Origin: Bryobacterales bacterium
Lineage (GTDB): Bacteria > Acidobacteriota > Terriglobia > Bryobacterales > Bryobacteraceae
Assembly: GCA_003167495.1 (NCBI GenBank)
Contig: PMSX01000317.1
Coordinates: 6,624 to 64,340, forward strand
Length of the DNA: 57,717 nucleotides
Direction of reading: 5' to 3'
Position 1 is the first letter of the stretch; the number at the start of each line of letters is the position of its first letter. Below, in pieces: positions 24,579 through 32,706 of the stretch. The notes beneath the pieces are model-generated. The model did not search any database. It was not told the origin of the DNA and saw only the letters and a program-made list of their open reading frames with translations. The position numbers were made by a program, and so were the translations under genes.

Positions 24579-24604
24579 AACTCATGCGTTTCTGGGGTTC
24601 TATC

Positions 24605-25351
24605 ATGAAACACGCCCGCATCGCCTATGCCGGCGCCAACCACCACGCCATCTCCGAAAACGCCGGACTCCGTCTCGACGATGGCCGCCTTGTCACCGAA
24701 GACTCCGTCATCTTCCTCCCGCCCGTCCTCCCTAGCATCATCCTGGCACTCGGTCTCAACTACATCGACCACGCCAAAGAACTTAACTTCCAACCTCCCA
24801 CTGACCCTCTCGCTTTTCCCAAAGCTCCCACCTCCCTGGTCGGTCATCGCGGTCAAACCCGCCGACCCGCCGGCGTCGTATTCATGCACTACGAATGCGA
24901 ACTCGCCATTGTCATCGGCAAAACTGCCCGCTTCGTCCCTCGTCAGCGCGCGCATGAATTTATCGCGGGTTACACCGTGGCCAACGATTACGCCATTCGC
25001 GACTATCTCGAAAACTACTATCGCCCGAACCTACGCGTCAAAAGCCGCGATGAAGCGACTCCGCTCGGCCCTTGGCTTGTCGACGCCGCCGACGTCCCCG
25101 ATCCCATGAACCTCCGACTCACCACCACTGTCAATGGCGGCTTGACTCAGCAGGGCTGCACCAAAGACATGGTATTCGATATCCCATCGCTCGTCGAATA
25201 CTTTACGGGCTTCATGACTCTCCAACCCGGCGACCTCATTCTGACCGGGACCCCCGAAGGCCTCGCCGATGTGAAGCCCGGCGATGAAGTCGTCACCGAA
25301 ATCGAAAGCGTCGGCCGCCTTGTCAATACAATCGTGGAGGACTGGACATAA
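24605..25351 (+). CDS. hpaG2: HpaG2, OPET decarboxylase/isomerase C-terminal-type subunit (FAH family)
   Basis: The 248-residue protein is a full FAH-family catalytic domain. Metal ligands are visible as the ExE pair in 'HYECELAIVIGKTARF' and Asp in 'VANDYAIRDYLE'. The C-terminal 'MTLQPGDLILTGTPEG' motif is the family hallmark. With HpaG1 it should carry out decarboxylation and isomerisation in homoprotocatechuate breakdown. I chose ATG 24605 (start 'MKHARIAYAG') over 24584, which would add seven unrelated residues. The stop overlaps the hpaF start (TAATG). Confidence 0.88.
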   Translation: MKHARIAYAGANHHAISENAGLRLDDGRLVTEDSVIFLPPVLPSIILALGLNYIDHAKELNFQPPTDPLAFPKAPTSLVGHRGQTRRPAGVVFMHYECELAIVIGKTARFVPRQRAHEFIAGYTVANDYAIRDYLENYYRPNLRVKSRDEATPLGPWLVDAADVPDPMNLRLTTTVNGGLTQQGCTKDMVFDIPSLVEYFTGFMTLQPGDLILTGTPEGLADVKPGDEVVTEIESVGRLVNTIVEDWT

Positions 25352-25740
25352 TGCCGCACTTCATCGTCGAATACACCAGTAACATTAAGACCGAATCGAG
25401 CATCCCGCAGCTGCTTTCCAAGGTCAACGAAATCCTCATCGCCCAAGGTGGCGTTTTCCCCACCGGCGGCATTCGCTCCCGCGCCATCGAGCTGCACGAA
25501 TACTGCATCGCCGATGGTCGACCCGACTACGCCTTCGTCCACTGCAATCTTAAAATCGGCGCCGGCCGCACCGAAGCCGAGAAAAAGAAAGTCTGCGACC
25601 AGCTCTTCGAAGCTATAAAAGATCACTTCGCAGAAATGTTTTCGAAGCGCTATCTCGCCCTATCGTTAGAATTGAACGAGTTTAGCGAGAGCGGAACTTA
25701 CAAACACAACAACATCCACGCTCGTTTTAAGAAAAGCTGA
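25351..25740 (+). CDS. hpaF: HpaF, 5-carboxymethyl-2-hydroxymuconate isomerase
   Basis: The 129-residue protein matches the CHMI family of the tautomerase superfamily. Pro2 ('MPHFIVEYTSN') is the expected catalytic base after Met removal, and 'FPTGGIRSRAIELHEYCIAD' with 'YAFVHCNLKIGAGRTEAEKK' are conserved segments. It isomerises 5-carboxymethyl-2-hydroxymuconate before decarboxylation by HpaG. It overlaps hpaG2 by one base and precedes hpaH by 5 bp, so all belong to one transcript. Confidence 0.92.
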   Translation: MPHFIVEYTSNIKTESSIPQLLSKVNEILIAQGGVFPTGGIRSRAIELHEYCIADGRPDYAFVHCNLKIGAGRTEAEKKKVCDQLFEAIKDHFAEMFSKRYLALSLELNEFSESGTYKHNNIHARFKKS

Positions 25741-25745
25741 GAATC

Positions 25746-26549
25746 ATGCTCGATCAAACCACCATCCAAACCCTCGCCCACCGCTTGGATGAGGCGGAAA
25801 AGAACCGCACGCAGATCAAGCAGTTTTCGCTCGATTATCCGCACATCACGATCGAGGACGCCTACGGAATTCAGCAGCAGTGGGTCGCCTTGAAAGTCGC
25901 CGCTGGCCGCCGGATCAAAGGCCACAAAATCGGCCTTACCTCCAAAGCCATGCAGTATTCCTCCAACATTAACGAACCCGATTACGGCTCGCTGCTCGAC
26001 GACATGTTCTTTTACGATGGCGCGGAACTCCCGTTTACCCGCTTCATCGTGCCCCGCGTCGAAGTCGAACTGGCCTTCGTCCTCTCTAAACCCTTGCACG
26101 GTCCCGATTGCTCCATCTTCGACGTGTTGAACGCTACCGATTACGTTGTTCCTGCCATAGAAATCATCGACGCCCGCATCCACCAAATCGATCCGGAAAC
26201 AAATGTAACTCGTAAAGTTTTCGATACCATCTCCGACAACGCCGCTAACGCCGCGCTCGTCATTGGTGGCCGTCCTTTCAAACCACTTGCTGCCGACCTC
26301 CGCTGGATCTCCGCCATCTGTTGGCGCAACGGCTCAATCGAAGAGTCCGGTGTCGCCGCCGCCGTGCTCAATCATCCCGCCAACGGTGTGGCTTGGCTAG
26401 CCAATAAGCTCGCACCGTACGACGTCTCGCTTTCGGCCGGCGAAATCATCCTCGGAGGCTCTTTTACCCGGCCCGTCAACGCTCGCCAAGGCGACACTTT
26501 CCACGTAGATTACGGCCAATATGGCTCAATCTCCTGCTATTTTAAGTGA
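25746..26549 (+). CDS. hpaH: HpaH, 2-oxo-hepta-3-ene-1,7-dioate hydratase
   Basis: The 267-residue protein belongs to the HpaH/MhpD hydratase group of the FAH superfamily: 'IKGHKIGLTSKAMQ', 'RVEVELAFVLSKPLHG' with the ExE metal pair, and 'AGEIILGGSFTRPV'. It adds water to 2-oxohept-3-enedioate to give 4-hydroxy-2-oxoheptanedioate, the substrate of HpaI encoded next (9 bp gap). Length and motifs are complete. Confidence 0.92.
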   Translation: MLDQTTIQTLAHRLDEAEKNRTQIKQFSLDYPHITIEDAYGIQQQWVALKVAAGRRIKGHKIGLTSKAMQYSSNINEPDYGSLLDDMFFYDGAELPFTRFIVPRVEVELAFVLSKPLHGPDCSIFDVLNATDYVVPAIEIIDARIHQIDPETNVTRKVFDTISDNAANAALVIGGRPFKPLAADLRWISAICWRNGSIEESGVAAAVLNHPANGVAWLANKLAPYDVSLSAGEIILGGSFTRPVNARQGDTFHVDYGQYGSISCYFK

Positions 26550-26558
26550 AAAAACGAC

Positions 26559-27332
26559 GTGAAAAATCTATTCAAAATCGCGATAAATGAGCCTGGAAGC
26601 ACCCAATTTGGCTTCTGGCTGGCCCTGGCCAATGCCTATTCGGCCGAAGTCTGCGCCACCGCCGGCTTCGACTGGCTCCTGATCGATGCCGAGCACGCTC
26701 CAAACGATCTGCGCACTATTCTCGCCCAATTACAGGCCATCGCGCCCTATCCCGCCCATGCCATTGTGCGCCCGCCTGTCGGCGACCCCAATCTCATCAA
26801 GCAATTGCTGGATATTGGCGTGCAAACCCTTCTCGTTCCCATGGTCGAAACCGCCGAACAAGCCGCTGCCATCGTCGCCGCAACTCGTTATCCCACCGCC
26901 GGAATTCGCGGGGTCGGCGGCGCGCTCGCCCGCGCCTCTCGCTGGAACGCTATCCCTGACTACCTCCACAAGGCCAATTCCGAAATGTGCGTTCTCGTCC
27001 AAGTCGAAAGCGTCACCGCTCTGAAAAATCTCGATGCCATCGCCGCTGTCGACGGCGTTGATGGCGTTTTTGTTGGTCCGTCTGACCTGGCAGCGACGAT
27101 GGGGCATTTAGGAAATCCCACTCATCCCGAAGTTTTGTCCGCCATCGAAGACGCCATCCGCCGCATCAAACTCGCCGGAAAACCTCCCGGCATTCTCACT
27201 TTCGATGAACCTCTGATCCAGCGCTATACGGAACTAGGTTGTCGCTTTATCGCTGTGGGAGCCGACGTGATTCTACTGACCAAAGTCGTCCGCGGTCTGG
27301 CTCAAAAGTACAAAGCTCAGGCACCTACGTAA
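26559..27332 (+). CDS. hpaI: HpaI, 4-hydroxy-2-oxoheptanedioate aldolase
   Basis: The 257-residue protein is a class II (metal-dependent) HpcH/HpaI aldolase that releases pyruvate and succinate semialdehyde. Visible are 'FDWLLIDAEHAPND', the arginine in 'IRGVGGALARASRW', a metal-ligand Glu in 'VLVQVESVTAL' and Asp in 'GVFVGPSDLAATMG'. The start is GTG at 26559. The 3' end overlaps the convergent hpaD gene by 16 bp. This completes the central-metabolism end of the pathway. Confidence 0.92.
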   Translation: MKNLFKIAINEPGSTQFGFWLALANAYSAEVCATAGFDWLLIDAEHAPNDLRTILAQLQAIAPYPAHAIVRPPVGDPNLIKQLLDIGVQTLLVPMVETAEQAAAIVAATRYPTAGIRGVGGALARASRWNAIPDYLHKANSEMCVLVQVESVTALKNLDAIAAVDGVDGVFVGPSDLAATMGHLGNPTHPEVLSAIEDAIRRIKLAGKPPGILTFDEPLIQRYTELGCRFIAVGADVILLTKVVRGLAQKYKAQAPT

Positions 27333-28279
27333 GCCGGCAATCCCTTCAGTTCCGATTCCCGCTGTGCCACGAAGCCGCCGTCAAACGCGCAGACTTCGCT
27401 GCCTTCGGTGAACCAGCTCTTCGGCGCGATGCCACCCCAAAGTTGTTGCCGTGCAGGGTCGTCTACATGCCAGCGTATGGGTTCGAAATCCGGATCCACT
27501 GTCAAGTAATCCGACGTGTACAACTCAATCCGGTGTCCGTCCGGATCGCGAACGTACAAGAAATGGGCGTTCGAAATACCGTGCCTTCCCGGGCCGCGTT
27601 CTATGGCCGCCCCAAGACCCGAACTGGCCAGGATGTCACATAGTTGCGCGATGCGCGAACCTTCCGGCAGCCAGTAAGCCAAGTGATGCAGCCTCGGCCC
27701 AGTACCATTGGTCATCGCCAAGTCATGCACAGATCCACGGCGTTGAATCCAAGCCGCCCACATTCTATGGGCATCGTCCTCTGAGTACTCAGTCAGACGA
27801 AAACCGAGGTCGTCCATATACCACTTCGTCATCGCGCCTACTTCTGGCGTCAGCACGTTGTTGTGATCAATCCGCTGTATACCCGGCCCGCGATGCAAAT
27901 GATAACTCTGGAGCAACCATTTATGTCTCACTGACTGGTAGTAAAAAACGACGGGAAATCCGAACGGATCCTGCACGCGCAACATCTTCGGCCGGTCTTG
28001 TTCCTGTTCCCAACGGTACGGTAGTTTCTGTGCCTCGGCCAAAGCTGCAATCTCATCCAGTGTCTGATCTGACGCCACTTTGTAGCCAACATGCCGCACT
28101 CCAGCTTTAGGCGCGGCCTCTAACTTGAGCGTCCATTCACGGTCTTCCACGCCGCGCAAATACAACTGCCGGCTGTCCTCGTGCAAAACGTCCAGACCTA
28201 GTAGGTCAACATAGAAATGCCGCGACACGGCCAGATCCGTCACGTAGAAAGCAGCTTGTCCAATGCGAACGATATTCAT
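27317..28279 (-). CDS. hpaD: HpaD, homoprotocatechuate 2,3-dioxygenase (VOC-type extradiol)
   Basis: The 320-residue protein has two pairs of VOC modules. Iron/manganese ligands are visible as His139 ('RIDHNNVL'), His199 ('LHHLAYW') and Glu252 ('HRIELYTSDY'), with the catalytic histidine His185 in 'SVHDLAMT'. Spacing closely matches the Brevibacterium/Arthrobacter enzymes (HPCD, MndD) rather than the LigB-type HpaD of E. coli. It opens the ring of 3,4-dihydroxyphenylacetate to 5-carboxymethyl-2-hydroxymuconate semialdehyde. It starts directly after the hpaE stop and overlaps hpaI convergently. Confidence 0.92.
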   Translation of the reverse strand: MNIVRIGQAAFYVTDLAVSRHFYVDLLGLDVLHEDSRQLYLRGVEDREWTLKLEAAPKAGVRHVGYKVASDQTLDEIAALAEAQKLPYRWEQEQDRPKMLRVQDPFGFPVVFYYQSVRHKWLLQSYHLHRGPGIQRIDHNNVLTPEVGAMTKWYMDDLGFRLTEYSEDDAHRMWAAWIQRRGSVHDLAMTNGTGPRLHHLAYWLPEGSRIAQLCDILASSGLGAAIERGPGRHGISNAHFLYVRDPDGHRIELYTSDYLTVDPDFEPIRWHVDDPARQQLWGGIAPKSWFTEGSEVCAFDGGFVAQRESELKGLPAYVGA

Positions 28280-29785
28280 TTAGCTCTTCCCGAATTTTGG
28301 GATCGCATGTTGACCCAGCGGAACGGCAATATGCTTCAATTCAGTGTAAAACTCAAACGAGTGATCGCCGCCTTCGCGATGCGTGCCGCTAAATTTCACT
28401 CCGCCAAACGGTGTTGGGAGGTGCCGAACATTATGGCTATTGATCCAGGTCATGCCTGCTTCCAGATTCAACGCCATGCGGTGTGCGCGTTCTACGTCTT
28501 TCGTCCACACATATGACGCCAGCCCATAACGAACGTCGTTAGCCATGGCCAGGGCGTCGGCTTCATCGCTAAACGGAATGGCCGTCAAAACCGGCCCGAA
28601 GATCTCTTCTTGCGCAATCCTCATTCCATTCTCGCCCGTGAAGAGAGTAGGCGCCAGATAGTTGCCTGTGTCTCCAATTCTGTGCCCTCCCGCACGCAGC
28701 ACCGCTCCTTCTTGCTGCCCAATCTGGATGTATCCAGTCACTCGTTCAAGGTGCTCCGGGTGAATCAGTGGACCAACCTCCGTCTGTGGGTCAAGCGGGC
28801 TACCCACTTTCACCGCCTTCGCGCGTTGTGCCAGCTGATCTACAAACCGGTCAAAGACATCTTTCTGAATCAGTGCCCGCGAGTTCGCCGTGCATCGCTC
28901 TCCGTTGAAACTGTAAATCTGAAACACCGTTGCATCCAAGGCCCGCTCCAAATCGGCATCTGCAAAGATAATGGCTGGGGATTTTCCACCCAACTCCAAA
29001 GACAATCGCTTGATCTGGTCGGCGGCGTTCCTCATTACAATCGACCCAGTCGTGGTCTCTCCCGTGAGTGTGATTAGCGGCACCAACGGATGTGCCACCA
29101 AGGGCGCGCCCGCCTCCTCGCCGAAGCCATGCACAACGTTGAACACGCCCGCCGGCAACTCGGCCTCCTCGAAAATCTTCGCCAGTTTCCAGGCCGTCAG
29201 CGGCGACCACTCAGCAGGTTTCAGAATCACGGTGTTCCCGGTAGCCAGCGCAGGCGCAATCCGCCACGTCGAGAGCATCAATGGCGCGTTCCACGGCGTG
29301 ATAATGCCGCACACTGCCACCGGCACTCGCACACTGTAATTCAACCAATCGTTATCCACCGGAAACGTACGGCCATCCATCGCCCGTTCCGCCCAATCCG
29401 CATAGAAACTGAAGTTCTCTGCTGCCCTTGCGATCTGCCCGCGCACGATTTTAAGCGCTTGCCCCGCATCCAGGCACTCGGTCACGGCGATCTCATCTCC
29501 ATACTTCTCAATCAGCGAGGCAATCTTCAAAAGAAACTTTTTCCGGTCTTTTGCTTTAACTCTGCTCCATTTGAAGAATGCCGCATGAGCTGCTTTTGCG
29601 GCGGAATCGATATCTTCCGCGTGTCCTCGATACACCGTTGCGAGCGTTTGGTTTGTCGATGGATCAAACGTCTCAAACGTCTCAGCTCGTACTCCAGGCA
29701 GCCATTTGCCCTCGATATAGTGCGTTATCGTCCCGGCGGCTAGGTTCCGGCGAACCTCGTCAATAAATGGTTGATCGAGAGCCAT
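28280..29785 (-). CDS. hpaE: HpaE, 5-carboxymethyl-2-hydroxymuconate semialdehyde dehydrogenase
   Basis: The 501-residue protein is an NAD-dependent aldehyde dehydrogenase. The general-base Glu lies in 'LSLELGGKSPAI', the catalytic Cys in 'NGERCTANSRAL', and 'ITPWNAPLMLSTWRIAPALA' is the cofactor-binding region. It oxidises the ring-cleavage product of HpaD. The stop abuts the hpaD start. Only 28 bp separate its ATG from that of divergent hpaB, and no Shine-Dalgarno sequence is seen in front of it. Confidence 0.92.
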   Translation of the reverse strand: MALDQPFIDEVRRNLAAGTITHYIEGKWLPGVRAETFETFDPSTNQTLATVYRGHAEDIDSAAKAAHAAFFKWSRVKAKDRKKFLLKIASLIEKYGDEIAVTECLDAGQALKIVRGQIARAAENFSFYADWAERAMDGRTFPVDNDWLNYSVRVPVAVCGIITPWNAPLMLSTWRIAPALATGNTVILKPAEWSPLTAWKLAKIFEEAELPAGVFNVVHGFGEEAGAPLVAHPLVPLITLTGETTTGSIVMRNAADQIKRLSLELGGKSPAIIFADADLERALDATVFQIYSFNGERCTANSRALIQKDVFDRFVDQLAQRAKAVKVGSPLDPQTEVGPLIHPEHLERVTGYIQIGQQEGAVLRAGGHRIGDTGNYLAPTLFTGENGMRIAQEEIFGPVLTAIPFSDEADALAMANDVRYGLASYVWTKDVERAHRMALNLEAGMTWINSHNVRHLPTPFGGVKFSGTHREGGDHSFEFYTELKHIAVPLGQHAIPKFGKS

Positions 29786-29813
29786 AGGGAGATACTAACA
29801 GTTATAGGTGCCT
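29786..29813. promoter_or_regulatory. Very short divergent hpaE/hpaB intergenic region
   Basis: Only 28 bp separate the start codons of two divergent genes. There is no room for two conventional promoters plus leaders, and neither start has a purine-rich ribosome site (upstream of hpaB: AACAGTTATAGGTGCCT). The promoters must overlap coding DNA, or the mRNAs may be leaderless. This is an inference from spacing only. Confidence 0.45.
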
Positions 29814-31289
29814 ATGTCGTTAACCGTCAGCCAAACCACCGGTGCCCGCCGCAGCCTGCAAGTTCTCGAGAGATTACATACTCAGCCCCCGAACATCTGG
29901 TATGACGGAAAAAAGATCGACGATCCCGCCAGCCATCCTCACTTTCGCAATGGCGTGGCGAGCCTGGCCGCTCTCTACGACTTACAGTGGGCGAACCCGC
30001 AGTGTCTGTATGAGTCGCCCACTACTGGCCAGAAGGTCAGCCGGACCTTTCTCGTGCCGCGCACCATAGAAGAATTGAAGACGGTCACGACCGCTATGAA
30101 GCTTCGCGCCGATTCAAACTTCGGCATGATGGGCCGTATGCCCGATTATCTGAATCGCGCGATGGCTGGCTACGCTTCCGGCGCTGCCTACTTGGGTCAA
30201 GACGATGCGCGCCTTGGCGCCAACGCGAGGAAGTACTACGAGTACCTTCGTGAGAACGATCTCGCGATGACCCACACCCTTATCACACCGCAAGCGAATC
30301 GCGCCGTTGGCACAGCGCAGCAAGCCGATCCTTATCTGGCCGCGCGCGTAAAGGAGGAGACCAGGGAGGGTCTAATCATCCGCGGTTGCCGCTTGCTTGC
30401 CACCCTTCCCATCTCCGACGAACTCATGGTCTTTCCATCCACTTTGCTCAAGAACGTGCCCGAGGACGCACCTTACGCGTTCGGCTTCAGCATTCCCACC
30501 AACACCGTTGGACTCAAGTTTCTTGTCCGCGAAAGTTTCGATTACGGCCGTTCCCACTTTGATCATCCGCTCGGTTCCCGCTTCGAAGAACTGGATTCCG
30601 TCGTGATGTTTGACGACGTCTTCGTGCCCTGGGAACGTGTCATGTTATATCGCGATGTAGATCGCTGCAACGCCGCCTATGGCCGCACCGGAGCTTTGGC
30701 TTGCATGTCTCATCAGGTAGCCGTGAAAAATCTCGCTAAAACCGAATTCCTCATGGGCCTCACTTCGCTGCTGGCCAACTCGATTGGCATTGAAGGCTTC
30801 CAGCACATTCAAGAGAAACTCTCCGAAGTCTGGGTCAACATGGAAACGGTTCGCGCCTTTTTGCGGGCCGCCGAGGAAGACGCCACACTGGATGAATACG
30901 GCATGATGCGCCCCGCCTGGAACCCGCTCGATGCCTGCCGCAATCTTTTCCCGCGCTTGTATCCGCGTATGGTCGAAATTTTGCAGCAAATGGGCGCAAG
31001 CGGCCTTGTCGCCATGCCGACGGAAGCTGATGTACGCGGCCCGATGGCAGAAGAAATCCGCCGCTATTTCCAGGGCGCGCGCGTTGAAGCGCATGATCGC
31101 ATTCCCTTGTTCCGCCTCGCCTGGGACACTTGCCTTTCCGCTTTCGCCAGCAGGCAAGTTCTTTATGAGCGCTTCTTTTTTGGCGATCCCGTTAGAATGG
31201 CTGGCGCGCTTGTCGCCAGTCATGATCGCACAGAATATATCGATCGCGTCCGAGCGTTCCTGGAGAAATCGAAGCCAGATGTCAATTGA
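29814..31289 (+). CDS. hpaB: HpaB, 4-hydroxyphenylacetate 3-monooxygenase, oxygenase component
   Basis: The product (491 residues from ATG 29814) is an FADH2-dependent monooxygenase of the HpaB/PvcC family that hydroxylates 4-hydroxyphenylacetate to 3,4-dihydroxyphenylacetate. Conserved features include 'FLVPRTIEELKTV', 'TLITPQANRAVGTAQQ', 'DVFVPWERVMLYRDVD' and 'LFRLAWDTCLSAFASRQVLY'. GTG 29808 two codons earlier is an alternative start. It overlaps hpaC, which supplies reduced flavin, by 11 bp. Confidence 0.92.
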   Translation: MSLTVSQTTGARRSLQVLERLHTQPPNIWYDGKKIDDPASHPHFRNGVASLAALYDLQWANPQCLYESPTTGQKVSRTFLVPRTIEELKTVTTAMKLRADSNFGMMGRMPDYLNRAMAGYASGAAYLGQDDARLGANARKYYEYLRENDLAMTHTLITPQANRAVGTAQQADPYLAARVKEETREGLIIRGCRLLATLPISDELMVFPSTLLKNVPEDAPYAFGFSIPTNTVGLKFLVRESFDYGRSHFDHPLGSRFEELDSVVMFDDVFVPWERVMLYRDVDRCNAAYGRTGALACMSHQVAVKNLAKTEFLMGLTSLLANSIGIEGFQHIQEKLSEVWVNMETVRAFLRAAEEDATLDEYGMMRPAWNPLDACRNLFPRLYPRMVEILQQMGASGLVAMPTEADVRGPMAEEIRRYFQGARVEAHDRIPLFRLAWDTCLSAFASRQVLYERFFFGDPVRMAGALVASHDRTEYIDRVRAFLEKSKPDVN

Positions 31290-31833
31290 TAGCAAAGCCT
31301 ACCGGCAGACTGTTGGCCGCTTTCCTACCGGCGTGACCGTTATTGCCTTCGAAGTGGAAACGGAGGTGAAAGCGATGACCGCCAACTCCTTCACCTCTCT
31401 CTCGCTCGATCCGCCTCTGCTACTCTTCTGTCCGGCGAAAACGACCAGAACCGGTCAGCTCATTCATCGCGCCGCCAGTTTTTCGGTGAACATTTTGCGC
31501 GAAGAGCAGCAAGCTCTCTCAACTTTTTTTGCGGGAGGTTGGAAAGAGCCAAATGATCCTCCGTATCGCTTCGTTCCGCTAGAAGGCGTGCCGCGGCTGG
31601 AAGGAAGCCTCGCGTCTCTTATCTGTTCTACTCATCAAATCTATGAGGGCGGCGATCATTGGATTGTCATCGGCAAAGTGATCGCCATGCATCAAGGCAT
31701 CGAACCGCTTCGTCCGCTGGCTTTTCATTTGGGCCGCTACACGAGTATGCAAACCATGAGTTCGAGCCCTGCCCCTAATCTGTACGAAGGATCTGAAGCG
31801 ACGCCGGTGCACTATCACTATGAAAGCTGGTAA
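31279..31833 (+). CDS. hpaC: HpaC-type flavin reductase
   Basis: The 184-residue protein is a flavin reductase of the FMN-binding split-barrel family: 'FPTGVTVIAFEVETEVKAMT', 'TANSFTSLSLDPPLLLFC' and 'FSVNILREEQQALS' are typical. It would reduce flavin with NADH and hand it to HpaB. The frame stays open far upstream inside hpaB, but family homology begins at ATG 31279 ('MSIDSKAYRQTVGRF'), 11 bp before the hpaB stop. The stop abuts the convergent amidohydrolase gene with no terminator between. Confidence 0.88.
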   Translation: MSIDSKAYRQTVGRFPTGVTVIAFEVETEVKAMTANSFTSLSLDPPLLLFCPAKTTRTGQLIHRAASFSVNILREEQQALSTFFAGGWKEPNDPPYRFVPLEGVPRLEGSLASLICSTHQIYEGGDHWIVIGKVIAMHQGIEPLRPLAFHLGRYTSMQTMSSSPAPNLYEGSEATPVHYHYESW

Positions 31834-32706
31834 CTAAAACGCCCACACTTTGCGAACAGTTCCCGACAACAGCCACTGCTTGTCCTCTTCATTGAGAAAA
31901 GGCATTCCGCTGCGAATGACATCGAGTCTCTGCGAATAAGTCGCCCGCTCTTTCGCGATCGGCCAGTCAGTTGCCCACATCAGCCGCCTCGGTCCAAATG
32001 AGTCATAGAGTCGCTTGACGAGTGCTTGGGAGTCAGTCCAAGGATAGTTTTGTTTTGATAACGACCAGGTGTGCGAAATCTTGACGAATACTTTGGGGTA
32101 ACGTACCAAGGCGATTAGTTTTTCAAGCTCCGCGGGCTGATCCACCGGGCAATCTGCCATATGGTCAATCACAACGGTGAGATGCGGAAAACGCTCAATC
32201 AGCTTGCCGATCTCAGGAACACGGCCGATAGGAGCCAAAAGCGTCATCGGAATTTTCAGATCTTCGCAGCGCTTCCACAACGGCGGCATCAGCGGCCCGG
32301 AAATCCAATCGCCTGTTGCGTCCGCGGCTGGGCTGATCCGCACACCATGAAATCCCGGTTGCGCACTGATGGCCGATAAGTGATCTGGGGCAGCAGAGTC
32401 GAGTGGATCGACTCGGCAGACACCCTGGAAATACCGCGGGTATTGCTTGAGAACCGCCGCCAGGTAACTATTGTCATAGCGATAGTGAATCACCTGGATA
32501 ATCACGGTTCTCGCTATACCGTTAGCACGCATAAGATCCAATAGCGCTTCCGGGGTTGGATCGAAAGCGGGCACCTTCGCGCCTGCCGCAAACGGAAAAG
32601 CCGGATCGCGTTTCCAGACGTGCACGTGCGGGTCAATGATTTGATATTCGGAAAAGTTCGCAGCGGCGGCCATTTTGAGTATTTCGCGCCGGGTCGTGTC
32701 AGGCAT
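31834..32706 (-). CDS. Amidohydrolase-family TIM-barrel hydrolase (lactonase-like)
   Basis: From ATG 32706 the product has 290 residues. An N-terminal 'TTRREILKMAAAA' resembles a short Tat-like leader, then 'IIDPHVHVWKRDPAF' gives the HxH metal motif. 'VVIDHMADCPV' and 'MWATDWPIAKE' are further metal-site strands of the amidohydrolase-2 family (2-pyrone-4,6-dicarboxylate lactonase and relatives). The substrate is unknown. The start overlaps the stop of the preceding sugar-isomerase-like gene by 8 bp, so they are co-translated. Its placement beside hpa genes may be chance. Confidence 0.75.
   Translation of the reverse strand: MPDTTRREILKMAAAANFSEYQIIDPHVHVWKRDPAFPFAAGAKVPAFDPTPEALLDLMRANGIARTVIIQVIHYRYDNSYLAAVLKQYPRYFQGVCRVDPLDSAAPDHLSAISAQPGFHGVRISPAADATGDWISGPLMPPLWKRCEDLKIPMTLLAPIGRVPEIGKLIERFPHLTVVIDHMADCPVDQPAELEKLIALVRYPKVFVKISHTWSLSKQNYPWTDSQALVKRLYDSFGPRRLMWATDWPIAKERATYSQRLDVIRSGMPFLNEEDKQWLLSGTVRKVWAF

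Noticed and set aside
23664..24608. A 314-codon rightward frame over hpaG1
   Set aside because: It overlaps hpaG1 in another frame, is extremely Arg/Pro-rich and matches no family.
30931..31278. Extended N-terminus for the flavin reductase
   Set aside because: The extra residues lie inside hpaB and do not resemble flavin reductases; homology starts at ATG 31279.
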